From the NCBI RefSeq assembly GCF_017104965.1, contig NZ_JAAGPR010000013.1:1-64000 (forward strand): a stretch of DNA of 64,000 nt, written 5' to 3'. Origin of the DNA: Paraburkholderia sp. Ac-20340 (GTDB taxonomy: Bacteria > Pseudomonadota > Gammaproteobacteria > Burkholderiales > Burkholderiaceae). The notes under the pieces were generated by a model. It searched no databases, was not told the origin of the DNA, and worked only from the letters and a program-made list of their open reading frames with translations. This document shows positions 24,823-32,070 of this stretch, piece after piece. The stretch's first letter is position 1, and every line of letters begins with the position of its first letter. Position numbers and translations under genes: made by a program.

Positions 24823-26544
24823 TCAGTTCAACTGATACGAGAACGTCGCGTTGAAACGCGGGCTGCGCGACGGGCTCTCGACCGGTGCATCGGCGAGCGC
24901 CTTTGCCACGGAGAGATCCACGCTGTAGTAGCGACCGTCGGTGAGACGGAAGCCGATCGCCGCCGATGAAAGCCGCGAAGGCGAGGGCGTGCCCGCATGC
25001 AGATAAACGCGCGCCATATCGAACGACACGTACGGCGTGATCGTCTGCAGCCACACGGAACCGATCTTCAGCGGCCGGTTCAATTCGAGCGAATACGCCC
25101 AGCCCGAATCGCCCGATGCTTCGCCTGGCTGATAGCCGGCCGCGAAGCGTTGCGCGCCGAACGAAATCTGTTCGGAGGTGGGCAACGACACCGGGCTGTA
25201 TTGGCCGATCACGGCGACCGTGGTGCCGAAGCCCATTGGCCATTCGTTGGTCTGCGAGAACGACGCATTGGTACGCACGAAATTCAGCGATGCCGGATTT
25301 TGCAGCGTAAGCCCCGGAATATTGGTATCCGCCGACTTCGACGCGCCCAGAATGTTGAACGCCTTCGCCACGCCAATGCTCGCCTTGCGCACCTGACCGG
25401 TTTGCACATCGGTGTAATCGGCCTGCAACTGGATCACGCGCACCTGCGAGGTCAAGCCATACTGCAGCCCGTTGACGGTGTTGTGATAGCGGTCTTCGTC
25501 ATGCGTCGCGTAGGCGCTGACCGTACCCACCACGCTGCGCGTATTGCTGAGCAGCAGCGGATACGACAATGATCCCGTGATCTTGTCGCTGATCACCGTG
25601 CGCTCGACGTAGTTCGGCAAGCCGGGATTGTCGGTGGGGTTTCCTCGGTAGTGCGAAGCATCCACTTTCGCTACGAGGCCGTTGCTCGCGATCGGCACCG
25701 ATGCGTGCGCGGCGAGATACGTCACGTTATCGCGTCCCTTGGGCAGCAGCGCTGAAACACTCAGCTGCTCGCCGAAGGGCGTGAGGCCGTTTTCGGTCAG
25801 CGTGAGCAGACCCTGCACGCCGGGGTGATTGAAATCGATCCCGGTGCTGATGTCATAGGGTTTTTGCGTGGCGTCCAGTTCGAGCGTGGTCGCGCCGTCG
25901 GTGCTGGTGGGCGGCGGCACGTTGGCCTTCACCTTGAGCCCCGGCAGCAGGCCGAGCACGTTGATATAGCGCTGGAACGTGGCGGTGCGCAGCGGCCGGT
26001 CATCGACGATATGAGCGGCGATCGCGCGCATCTTCTCTTCGAGCTTGCCCGGCTTGCCGGTGACTTTCACCGCGCTCACATAACCTTCGACCACGGTGAT
26101 GCGCACCACGCCGCCCGCAAAATCCTGCGCGGGCACGAACGCGAACGAGAGCGCATAACCGCGCTCCTGATACAGCTTCGTCACGCCGTTGGCCGTCTCG
26201 ATGAGCTGGCCGATCGTGATGTCGTGATTGGCGAGCGGCGCGAAGCGTTTCGCGACCTCGTCGAATGGAATCGATTTCACGCCCTCGACCTTGAACGTGG
26301 TCGGCGTGATATGCGTAGCGAGTAACTGCTGCAACTGCGGCGTCTGCTGTTCCACCTGCACCGTGACATTCGGCGCCTTCTGTGGAGCATTGATCTGAGG
26401 CAGTGCGTCGAGCGGGTTCCCTGCTGCTGGATTACCGCCCGACGCCGGCCTGCTTTGCTGTGCTACTGCCACCCCCGTCAAGCCGCTGCCCGCCATTACT
26501 CCCAACGCGGCGAGCACGGCCCATTCTGCGACTGCGCCTTTCAT
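24823..26544 (-). CDS. ShlB/FhaC/HecB-type outer-membrane transporter (TpsB), atypical
   Basis: Omp85-superfamily two-partner-secretion pore of 573 residues. A signal peptide ends near residue 29, a proline-rich linker runs to about 80, POTRA 1 is at about 82-155 (FKVEGVKSIPFDEVAKRF), POTRA 2 at about 158-230, and the 16-stranded barrel from about 245 to the C-terminus (ending FSYQLN rather than Phe). At the position of the conserved VRGF/Y motif of loop L6 the sequence reads FAAGYQPGEASGDSGW (467-482), so the key Arg appears replaced by Ala. No TpsA exoprotein is nearby; instead two lipoproteins are encoded upstream. It may serve a non-canonical partner. Confidence 0.85.
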   Translation of the reverse strand: MKGAVAEWAVLAALGVMAGSGLTGVAVAQQSRPASGGNPAAGNPLDALPQINAPQKAPNVTVQVEQQTPQLQQLLATHITPTTFKVEGVKSIPFDEVAKRFAPLANHDITIGQLIETANGVTKLYQERGYALSFAFVPAQDFAGGVVRITVVEGYVSAVKVTGKPGKLEEKMRAIAAHIVDDRPLRTATFQRYINVLGLLPGLKVKANVPPPTSTDGATTLELDATQKPYDISTGIDFNHPGVQGLLTLTENGLTPFGEQLSVSALLPKGRDNVTYLAAHASVPIASNGLVAKVDASHYRGNPTDNPGLPNYVERTVISDKITGSLSYPLLLSNTRSVVGTVSAYATHDEDRYHNTVNGLQYGLTSQVRVIQLQADYTDVQTGQVRKASIGVAKAFNILGASKSADTNIPGLTLQNPASLNFVRTNASFSQTNEWPMGFGTTVAVIGQYSPVSLPTSEQISFGAQRFAAGYQPGEASGDSGWAYSLELNRPLKIGSVWLQTITPYVSFDMARVYLHAGTPSPSRLSSAAIGFRLTDGRYYSVDLSVAKALADAPVESPSRSPRFNATFSYQLN

Positions 26545-26572
26545 CGGACTGCCCTCGGACTTGTCGGACGAC

Positions 26573-26603
26573 GCGCACCGGTTCCCTGGAACATCCGGTG
26601 CGC
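26573..26603 (-). other. Inverted repeat in the TpsB leader
   Basis: gcgcaccgg (26573-26581) and ccggtgcgc (26595-26603) pair perfectly over 13 nt. It lies 29 bp upstream of the TpsB start in the 235-bp gap after the lipoprotein gene. No T-run on the transcribed strand; possibly an operator or mRNA-end element. Confidence 0.4.
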
Positions 26604-26779
26604 GCCGCCTCTTTCTGTCGCCTTTGCGGCGATCTGTGGCTCCCTGATTGCCTGTGTTTTTTATTCCTGCGTACTACGTACGACCTGTCCCTGTCATGCC
26701 TGGGCCAGACGCGGCGCGGTATCCCTCTCCGGACCCTGCGCCACGCAGCGCCCATGTTGCCCGATGATTGTTGCGCGCG

Positions 26780-28276
26780 CTACGGCAGCTTGTGGAGCAA
26801 GCTGCTCAGTAGTCCCCCCGATGTACTCGTGGTGCCAGAACTGCTTGAAGAACTCGTGCCCGTGGTCGAACCGAGCGTGCCCGTTACCGTGCTGACGAGC
26901 GCCGTCACCGGTTGCAGCAGCGCCCCTGCGCCGCTCGTGGTCGTGGTGCCCGTGGTGCCGCTGGTTGCCGTGCCGGTCGCCGAGCTGGCCGTCGACACCA
27001 CACCCGAAAGCAGTCCGCCGACGATCGGTACGCCCGACAGGCCGCTGGTGAGCGCGCTCGTGCCGCTGGTCGTGCCGGTCAGGCTCGTGATCGTGCCGAG
27101 CGGCGAGCTGCCGAGGCCGAGGCTCGCAATCACCGCGTTGAGCGGGCCGAGCGGGCCGTTGGCGGAAACGCCGGTCGGCGTGCCGCTGGCGACGACGGCC
27201 GTGGTGCCGCCGACGAGGCTCGTGATCAGACCGGGAATCGGCGCAGCGCCGTTCGCGGCGTTCGGATCGACAAGGCCGCCCGCGTTGGTGACGGTGTTGC
27301 CGAGTGCGCTGACGAGCGTGCCTACGTCGGCGCCGACCGGCGAAAGCGGTCCGAGCGCGCCGCTCGAACTCGTGCCTGCCGTCGAGGTGATCGTCGCGCC
27401 GGCCGTTTGCACCGCGCCGCCGAGTTGCGCGAGCAGCCCCGAGACCGGCGTGCCCAGGCCCGTCGAGGTACCTACTTGCTGCGTGACGAGGCCGGCGGTC
27501 AGCACGATCGGCGTGATTGCCGTGCTGATCGGCTGAGTGATTTCCTGCACCGGCACCGAAGAGAGCGCGTTGCCGAGCATCTTGCCGGTGGCGTTGACGG
27601 TGCTGGCCGTGGTGTCGAGCACGTTGGCGACCGGCGTGGTGACGGGGGCGAGCGGCGAAAGCGGGCCGCTGCCCAGACCGTTGACCGTCGTGCCGAGGCC
27701 TTCGACCACACCGCTGGTGGCGCTCACGACATTGCCGAGACCGGCGACGGTCGTGCCGACCGGATTGGCCGTCGAGCCGGTCTGGCCGAGCCCGTTCGAG
27801 ACGGCGTCGGCGAGTGCGCTGGCGACCGTACCGGTGCTCGATACCGTCGAGCCGAGGCCCGAGGTGACCTGCGAGCTGACGCCGCCGGGCAGGGTGGTCG
27901 AGCTGATCGCGTTGCCGAGATCGTCGGTGGTCTTGGCGACGGCGGTGACCACGCCGGACGTGCCGGTCGAGCCGCTGGTGCTGCCGCCCGAGCTCGAACC
28001 ACCCGAGGTCGAACCGCTGGTGCCGGTGCCGCTGCTGGTCGAGCCGGTCGTGCTGGTGCTGCCGTCCGAGCCCGTCGAGGCCGAGGGCGGCGTGTAGCCG
28101 CTGCCGCCGCAGGCCGCGACGCTGCAGGCGATGGCCGCGGCGAGGGCGCTCAGGCGCAGGGTGCGCACGACTGCGGCGCGGGCGCTGTTGTCTTCGATAT
28201 TGGCTTCGATATTCGCGTTTTGCTTCGATTCGCTGGCGCGGCGCGCGGCGGTAATCGAGTTGAATCGGCTGGACAT
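26780..28276 (-). CDS. Ser/Thr/Gly-rich repetitive lipoprotein A (collagen-like annotation)
   Basis: A 498-residue low-complexity protein. It has an unusually long polar N-terminus (1-37) before the hydrophobic signal segment and lipobox VAAC (lipidated Cys56), then a Ser/Gly/Thr tract (about 57-110) and a long array of loose repeats of the type GLGxxVxxxxGTVxxLG and TGLGTPVSGLLAQLG. No catalytic motif. Paralogous to the neighbour 71 bp upstream: LGSGPLSPLAPVTTPVA here matches LGSGTLAPLAAVTTPLG there. ATG 28276 has an excellent aggaga ribosome-binding site, so the long N-terminus is real or a GTG at residue 36 is also used. Likely outer-membrane surface lipoprotein. Confidence 0.75.
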   Translation of the reverse strand: MSSRFNSITAARRASESKQNANIEANIEDNSARAAVVRTLRLSALAAAIACSVAACGGSGYTPPSASTGSDGSTSTTGSTSSGTGTSGSTSGGSSSGGSTSGSTGTSGVVTAVAKTTDDLGNAISSTTLPGGVSSQVTSGLGSTVSSTGTVASALADAVSNGLGQTGSTANPVGTTVAGLGNVVSATSGVVEGLGTTVNGLGSGPLSPLAPVTTPVANVLDTTASTVNATGKMLGNALSSVPVQEITQPISTAITPIVLTAGLVTQQVGTSTGLGTPVSGLLAQLGGAVQTAGATITSTAGTSSSGALGPLSPVGADVGTLVSALGNTVTNAGGLVDPNAANGAAPIPGLITSLVGGTTAVVASGTPTGVSANGPLGPLNAVIASLGLGSSPLGTITSLTGTTSGTSALTSGLSGVPIVGGLLSGVVSTASSATGTATSGTTGTTTTSGAGALLQPVTALVSTVTGTLGSTTGTSSSSSSGTTSTSGGLLSSLLHKLP

Positions 28277-28347
28277 GACGCTGTCTCCTGATCGAATGGG
28301 GACGTTGATGCGAATTGAGTAATGTGCGATGGGCGAGCGCGGGCCGC

Positions 28348-29925
28348 TTACTTCTTGCCGCCGAGCAGGCCGCCTACGAGCGACGTGAGGCCGGAGAGCG
28401 GGCTGGTCGTGCTGCTGCCCGAGGTGCCGCCCGTCAGCGAGCTGAGCGAAAGCGCCGGCGTCGTGCTCGAGCTGCTCGTCGAGCTGGACGAAGTCGACGT
28501 GCTGGTGGTCTTCGTGCCAGCCGCGACAGCCGCGCCCGCGACGATCGAACCGCCCGCCGTGCCCACGCTGTTCACCGTGCTCGTGAGCGTGCCGACCACG
28601 CCGGAGACGAGGCTCGTGACCGGTGCGAGCGCGCCGGTGCTGCCGCCCGTGGCCGAGGTGAGCGCCGAGGTCACCGTCGTCAGGGCGCCCGTGACCGGAG
28701 CGAGCGGGTTGCTGCCGCTCGAGCTGGTCGTCACGCCCAAGCCTGCGCCAACGCCAACCGTGGTGGTGCTGCCCGACGAGCTGCTCGTTGCGCCCGTGAG
28801 GCCGCCGGTGAGCGTGCTCAGGAGGCCGGTGACCGGATTCGTGCTGCTCGAGCTGCTGCCCGTCAGCAGATTGCCGGCGGTCGCGACCGTCGAACCGGTA
28901 TCGGAGACGAGGTTGCCGAGGCCCGTCGTGACCGGGTTCGAAGTGCTGGACGAGGCGACCAGCGAGCCGGCCGTCTGCAGGCCGCTACCGAGCGTTTGCA
29001 GCAGACCCGCGACCGGCGTGCCGAGACCCGTGGCCGTGCCGACCGTTTGCGTCGTCGAAGCGACCACCGAGGTGATCGGCGTGATCGCCGAGCTGAGCGT
29101 TTGCGTGACCTGTTGCACCGGACCCGTCGAGAGCGCGGTCGTCAGCGTGCTGCCGGCGTTCGTCACGGCCGTGCCGAGCGTGCTGACCGCGGTGCCCAGC
29201 GGCGTCGTGACAGCAGCCAGCGGCGCGAGCGTGCCGCTGCCGAGACTCGTGACGAGTGCGCCCGTGCTGGTGACTGCCTTGCCTGCGTCGCTGACGACGC
29301 CGCCCGTGCTGGACAGCGTGGTGCCGACCGGGTCGCTCGTCGAGCCGAGCTGGCCGAGACCCGATGCGAGGCCGCTGCCGAGCGTCGAGACTGCGTCGCC
29401 GACGTTCTGCACGATGCCGCCTGCGGCCGTCGTCGTCGACGAACTGACGCCGGGCAGCGAGGTCGAGGCAATCGTGGTGCCGACGCCCGTCACCGTCGAG
29501 CCCAGATCGCTGACTACGCTGCTGGTCTTGGCAACAACCTGGCCGACGGCATTGGCCGAAGTGGCGGTGCCGGTGCCGGTGCCGGTCCCGGTACCCGTGC
29601 CGCCGCTGCTGGTGTCGCCCGAGCCGCTACCCGAACCGCTGTCGCCGGTCGTGGTGCTGCCGGTGCCCGAATCGCCGGTGGTGGTGGTGCCGGTGCTGCT
29701 GTCCCCGGTGGTCGTGCTGCCGCTCGTGCCGGTGCTGCCGTCGCTGCTGGTCGATCCGCTGGTGCCGCTCGTGCCGCCGCTGGTTTCCAGGGAACCGCTG
29801 CCGCTCGAACCGGTGCCGCTGCTCAGCGATCCCGATCCACCGCAGGCGGTCAGGGAAAGCAGGGTGGCGATCGTGGCTGCGATGGCCGTGAGGCGTGCTG
29901 CGTGTGCAATGCGCTGGTTGTTCAT
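28348..29925 (-). CDS. Ser/Thr/Gly-rich repetitive lipoprotein B (collagen-like annotation)
   Basis: A 525-residue protein with a clean signal peptide and lipobox LTAC (Cys28), a Ser/Gly/Thr-rich stalk (about 29-120, with GTGTGTGTGT), then repeats such as GTVTGVGTTIASTSLPGVSS and GLGTPVAGLLQTLGSGLQTA. A second Ser-rich segment lies at the end before SLTGGTSGSSTTSPLSGLTS. The same ordered blocks occur in lipoprotein A, so the two arose by duplication. First gene after the sigma54 promoter at 30003-30018, with a leader of about 65 nt. Probably a surface-exposed or matrix protein; collagen-like labels reflect composition, not true Gly-X-Y periodicity. Confidence 0.75.
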   Translation of the reverse strand: MNNQRIAHAARLTAIAATIATLLSLTACGGSGSLSSGTGSSGSGSLETSGGTSGTSGSTSSDGSTGTSGSTTTGDSSTGTTTTGDSGTGSTTTGDSGSGSGSGDTSSGGTGTGTGTGTGTATSANAVGQVVAKTSSVVSDLGSTVTGVGTTIASTSLPGVSSSTTTAAGGIVQNVGDAVSTLGSGLASGLGQLGSTSDPVGTTLSSTGGVVSDAGKAVTSTGALVTSLGSGTLAPLAAVTTPLGTAVSTLGTAVTNAGSTLTTALSTGPVQQVTQTLSSAITPITSVVASTTQTVGTATGLGTPVAGLLQTLGSGLQTAGSLVASSSTSNPVTTGLGNLVSDTGSTVATAGNLLTGSSSSSTNPVTGLLSTLTGGLTGATSSSSGSTTTVGVGAGLGVTTSSSGSNPLAPVTGALTTVTSALTSATGGSTGALAPVTSLVSGVVGTLTSTVNSVGTAGGSIVAGAAVAAGTKTTSTSTSSSSTSSSSTTPALSLSSLTGGTSGSSTTSPLSGLTSLVGGLLGGKK

Positions 29926-30002
29926 GGTGTGCCCTCGTCTCGTATGGTGTGTGTGTTGTCTTGTGTTTTGTGCTCGGTTTGTCAGACCTGCGCCTCTTAC
30001 AC

Positions 30003-30018
30003 TGCAACAGCTGTGCCA
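30003..30018 (-). promoter_or_regulatory. Perfect sigma54 (-24/-12) promoter of the lipoprotein/TpsB operon
   Basis: The minus strand reads TTGGCACAGCTGTTGCA from 30019 to 30003. TGGCAC, five bases, TTGCA matches the sigma54 consensus, and the diagnostic GG and GC are exactly ten bases apart. The start would be near 29992, about 67 nt before lipoprotein B. An IHF-like site and GTTACG/CGTAAC boxes lie upstream in the usual sigma54 order. Confidence 0.8.
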
Positions 30019-30071
30019 ATTCGAAATCGCACCTGAAAAACAGCGTCATTCGCGTCTTGAGGATTTCGTCT

Positions 30072-30084
30072 AATCAAGGCGTGA
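30072..30084. promoter_or_regulatory. IHF-like site between enhancer boxes and sigma54 promoter
   Basis: AATCAAGGCGTGA matches the IHF consensus WATCAANNNNTTR at all but one defined position. It lies between the -24/-12 element and the GTTACG/CGTAAC boxes, where IHF bends DNA in many sigma54 promoters. Confidence 0.45.
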
Positions 30085-30090
30085 CAAGCC

Positions 30091-30112
30091 TTTGACGGAT
30101 CGTTTCGTCAAA
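30091..30112. promoter_or_regulatory. TTTGACG/CGTCAAA inverted repeat
   Basis: TTTGACG (30091-30097) and CGTCAAA (30106-30112) form 7-bp arms around 8 nt. A second pair, CGTTTCG (30101-30107) and CGAAACG (30127-30133), overlaps it. Both sit between the sigma54 promoter and the GTTACG boxes; possible additional operator. Confidence 0.35.
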
Positions 30113-30137
30113 CGAATAAAGCGGATCGAAACGAGGG

Positions 30138-30205
30138 GTAACGGCGTGGCATGCGTTACGTCACGTAACGTGGCGCGCGTGGTGTTACGCGCGGCGGGGG
30201 TAACG
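30138..30205. repeat. Cluster 1 of GTTACG/CGTAAC boxes, candidate enhancer
   Basis: Cores at 30138-30142, 30155-30159, 30165-30169, 30184-30188 and 30200-30204. The second and third form the perfect palindrome CGTTACGTCACGTAACG (30154-30170). Centred about 120-185 bp upstream of the -24 element, the usual enhancer distance for a sigma54 activator. Confidence 0.6.
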
Positions 30206-30387
30206 ACATCAGTGTTTATGCGTATTGGGAAATCGCATGCTCAGCAGACGCCTTGCGTGTGAATGAATCGTGGCGCTCGCACACATTTATGCGGTTAAAC
30301 GTTTGGCGTAAAAATGGTTTGCGAGTCCTGAATAGTTATGTAATGGTTTATCCCGAGTCAGCGCTAAAACGGCTATGCCGATAATGA

Positions 30388-30440
30388 CGTTACGACCTGT
30401 CTGTTGCGTAACGAACGATTGCGTAACGTTTTGGGTTACG
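30388..30440. repeat. Cluster 2 of GTTACG/CGTAAC boxes at the flp promoter
   Basis: CGTTACG (30388-30394), CGTAACG (30407-30413), CGTAACG (30422-30428) and GGTTACG (30434-30440). The last two overlap the -35 and spacer of the flp promoter, so the same factor could repress or help flp. Confidence 0.6.
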
Positions 30441-30447
30441 CTATAAA
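30419..30447 (+). promoter_or_regulatory. Sigma70-type promoter of the flp-tad operon
   Basis: TTGCGT (30419-30424), 17 bases, TATAAA (30442-30447). Start near 30454, giving a leader of about 187 nt before flp with no recognised gene. A -24/-12 element was looked for on this strand and not found. Confidence 0.55.
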
Positions 30448-30640
30448 AAACGCACTGGCACAAAACAACACAAAGCAGAGCTGCACGTGGGCAATACCGA
30501 GGGGAATGCTTACGATTCGGCCATCGTTGTTGACGGACAGTCATGAGTCCGTGGACCGGATGTATCGGCGCTATTCAAATAGCATACGCAGGCGCCGATG
30601 CAGATCAGCGTGAGAGCGCTATAAAAGAGAGAGGGCCGAA

Positions 30641-30811
30641 ATGAACAAGCTGTTCAAGCAATTCATCAAGTCGGAAGACGGGGTTACGGCGCTGGAATAT
30701 GGGCTCATCGCGGGGCTCATTGCCGTGGTCATCGTAGCGAGCGTCACGAGTCTGGGTACCAAGCTGGAATCGGTATTCACTTACATTACGTCGCAGATTT
30801 CCGTTCCGTAA
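30641..30811 (+). CDS. flp: Flp-type pilin subunit
   Basis: Major prepilin of the Tad/Flp type IVb pilus. The 56-residue protein begins MNKLFKQFIKSEDG; the prepilin peptidase would cut after Gly14, leaving VTALEYGLIAGLIAVVIVA as the mature hydrophobic start with the conserved Glu at +5 and the Tyr at +6 typical of Flp pilins. A short C-terminal part ends TSQISVP. ATG 30641 is preceded by gagagagg. First gene of the tad locus and the only pilin gene seen. It is followed by the prepilin peptidase gene. Confidence 0.93.
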   Translation: MNKLFKQFIKSEDGVTALEYGLIAGLIAVVIVASVTSLGTKLESVFTYITSQISVP

Positions 30812-30945
30812 CACAGGGACGGACGAATGGCGCGCGGCGTGATTGCTATTGACGATCGCGCAAATTCATTCAGCTGAACGTAGCAGTTGCGCTGTACGTG
30901 CGCCGTTGATCCGGCATGCGCGGTGTGCCTGCACGTCTATCCGCG

Positions 30946-31449
30946 ATGACTTCATTGATCTCCAGCCTCGTGTTCGCGGCGTGGGCGGTGGCGGTCGCTG
31001 TCTGCGACTGTCGCGCCCGACGCGTGCCGAACCTGCTCGTGGGCGCCGGCTTGTGCGCCGCGCTGGCGGCAGCGTGCATGCACGCGGGACCGGCGCATCT
31101 CGGCGTTCTTCATGCGCTGGCAGCGGCGGCCGTGGGGCTGGCGGCGCTGATGCCGTTTTTCGTGCTCGGCATGATGGGAGCGGGCGACGTCAAGGTCTTT
31201 GCGGTGCTCGGTGCGTGGTGCGGCATGCCGGCGCTGGTCGATCTGTGGGTCGTTGCAAGCATCGTTGCGCTCGTTCATTCGTTCGTCATGCTGACTATGT
31301 TACGAAATCGCTCACGTACCGTTACGTCAGGTGTGTCGACGACGTCGGGCGAATCGGGAAAACGGCGTGGTGCGCCGTATGCCGCCTTCCTTACGGTGCC
31401 GGCGCTCGTGTGGCTGGCGATCCAGATGACGCCTGGAGGCCTGCAATGA
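30946..31449 (+). CDS. cpaA: Prepilin peptidase CpaA/TadV (A24 family)
   Basis: Inner-membrane aspartyl protease that processes Flp pilin and pseudopilins. The 167-residue product (from ATG 30946) has several membrane helices, the first catalytic Asp in CDCRARRVPN and the second in the GxGD motif MGAGDVKVF. It lacks the methylase domain of PilD, as is normal for CpaA. An upstream in-frame ATG at 30916 would add ten polar residues; 30946 is preferred because the first helix then starts directly. The stop overlaps the tadE ATG (ATGA). Confidence 0.88.
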   Translation: MTSLISSLVFAAWAVAVAVCDCRARRVPNLLVGAGLCAALAAACMHAGPAHLGVLHALAAAAVGLAALMPFFVLGMMGAGDVKVFAVLGAWCGMPALVDLWVVASIVALVHSFVMLTMLRNRSRTVTSGVSTTSGESGKRRGAPYAAFLTVPALVWLAIQMTPGGLQ

Positions 31450-31991
31450 ATCCGCGTGCGTTCACGCAGCAGGCTCGCGAGGAAGGCGTGCGCAAAAACA
31501 GCTGCAATCGACGTGCCGCACGCCGCGGGCGCGTGGCTGGCCGTCAGCTGCAGGGCGGAGTCGCGGCCATCGAATTCGCGCTCGCTTTTCCGCTGTTCTT
31601 CGTGATCCTCTACGCGATCGTGATGTACAGCATGATGTTTCTCGTGCAGCACAGCCTGACTTCGGCCGCCGCGGAAGGCGCCCGTGCGGCGCTCGCCTAT
31701 CAGTACGCGACGACCACGTCGGCGGCGCTCACCAGTCGGGCCAGTGCGGCCTGCACGCGCGCGCTGGCGAGCGTGAGCTGGATGGCGCAGGCGCCGAGTT
31801 GCGCGCAGACCATCAGCACGGCGCCGGCCGGTTGTACCAGTAACACAGCGATGGACTGTGTGCAGATCACGCTGACCTATCCGTGGAGTTCGAAGCCGCT
31901 GCTGCCGCCGTTGCCGTTGATGGGATTGATATCGCCGACCACGCTCGCGGGCCAGGCCACGGTGCAACTCGATCCGGTAAATATCCTGTGA
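31446..31991 (+). CDS. tadE: TadE-like pseudopilin
   Basis: Minor pilin-like protein of 181 residues. A polar N-terminus of about 37 residues precedes the TadE motif GVAAIEFAL (38-46) and one membrane helix to about residue 67. The C-terminal domain has four Cys (SAACTRAL, SCAQT, GCTSN, DCVQI), likely periplasmic disulfides. In Tad systems TadE is cleaved by the same prepilin peptidase and is needed for pilus assembly. Start overlaps the cpaA stop, showing translational coupling. Confidence 0.88.
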   Translation: MNPRAFTQQAREEGVRKNSCNRRAARRGRVAGRQLQGGVAAIEFALAFPLFFVILYAIVMYSMMFLVQHSLTSAAAEGARAALAYQYATTTSAALTSRASAACTRALASVSWMAQAPSCAQTISTAPAGCTSNTAMDCVQITLTYPWSSKPLLPPLPLMGLISPTTLAGQATVQLDPVNIL

Positions 31992-32070
31992 AGCCCGTAC
32001 CCAACATTGCCGGCCTTACGCCACACGCAGCACGTTCCGCACTTCCTGTACGCATCTGGAATCATCGTTG

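Noticed and set aside
26780..29925. True collagen-like triple-helix proteins
   Set aside because: The repeats lack regular Gly-X-Y periodicity; only the composition is collagen-like.
28322..30073. 573-583-codon plus-strand frames opposite the repeat lipoproteins
   Set aside because: Antisense shadows of a low-complexity gene; Val/Pro- or Arg/Ala-rich, no start signals.
30455..30470. TGGCAC on the plus strand before flp as a sigma54 -24 element
   Set aside because: The -12 position reads aacac rather than TTGCA, so the GG-N10-GC rule fails.
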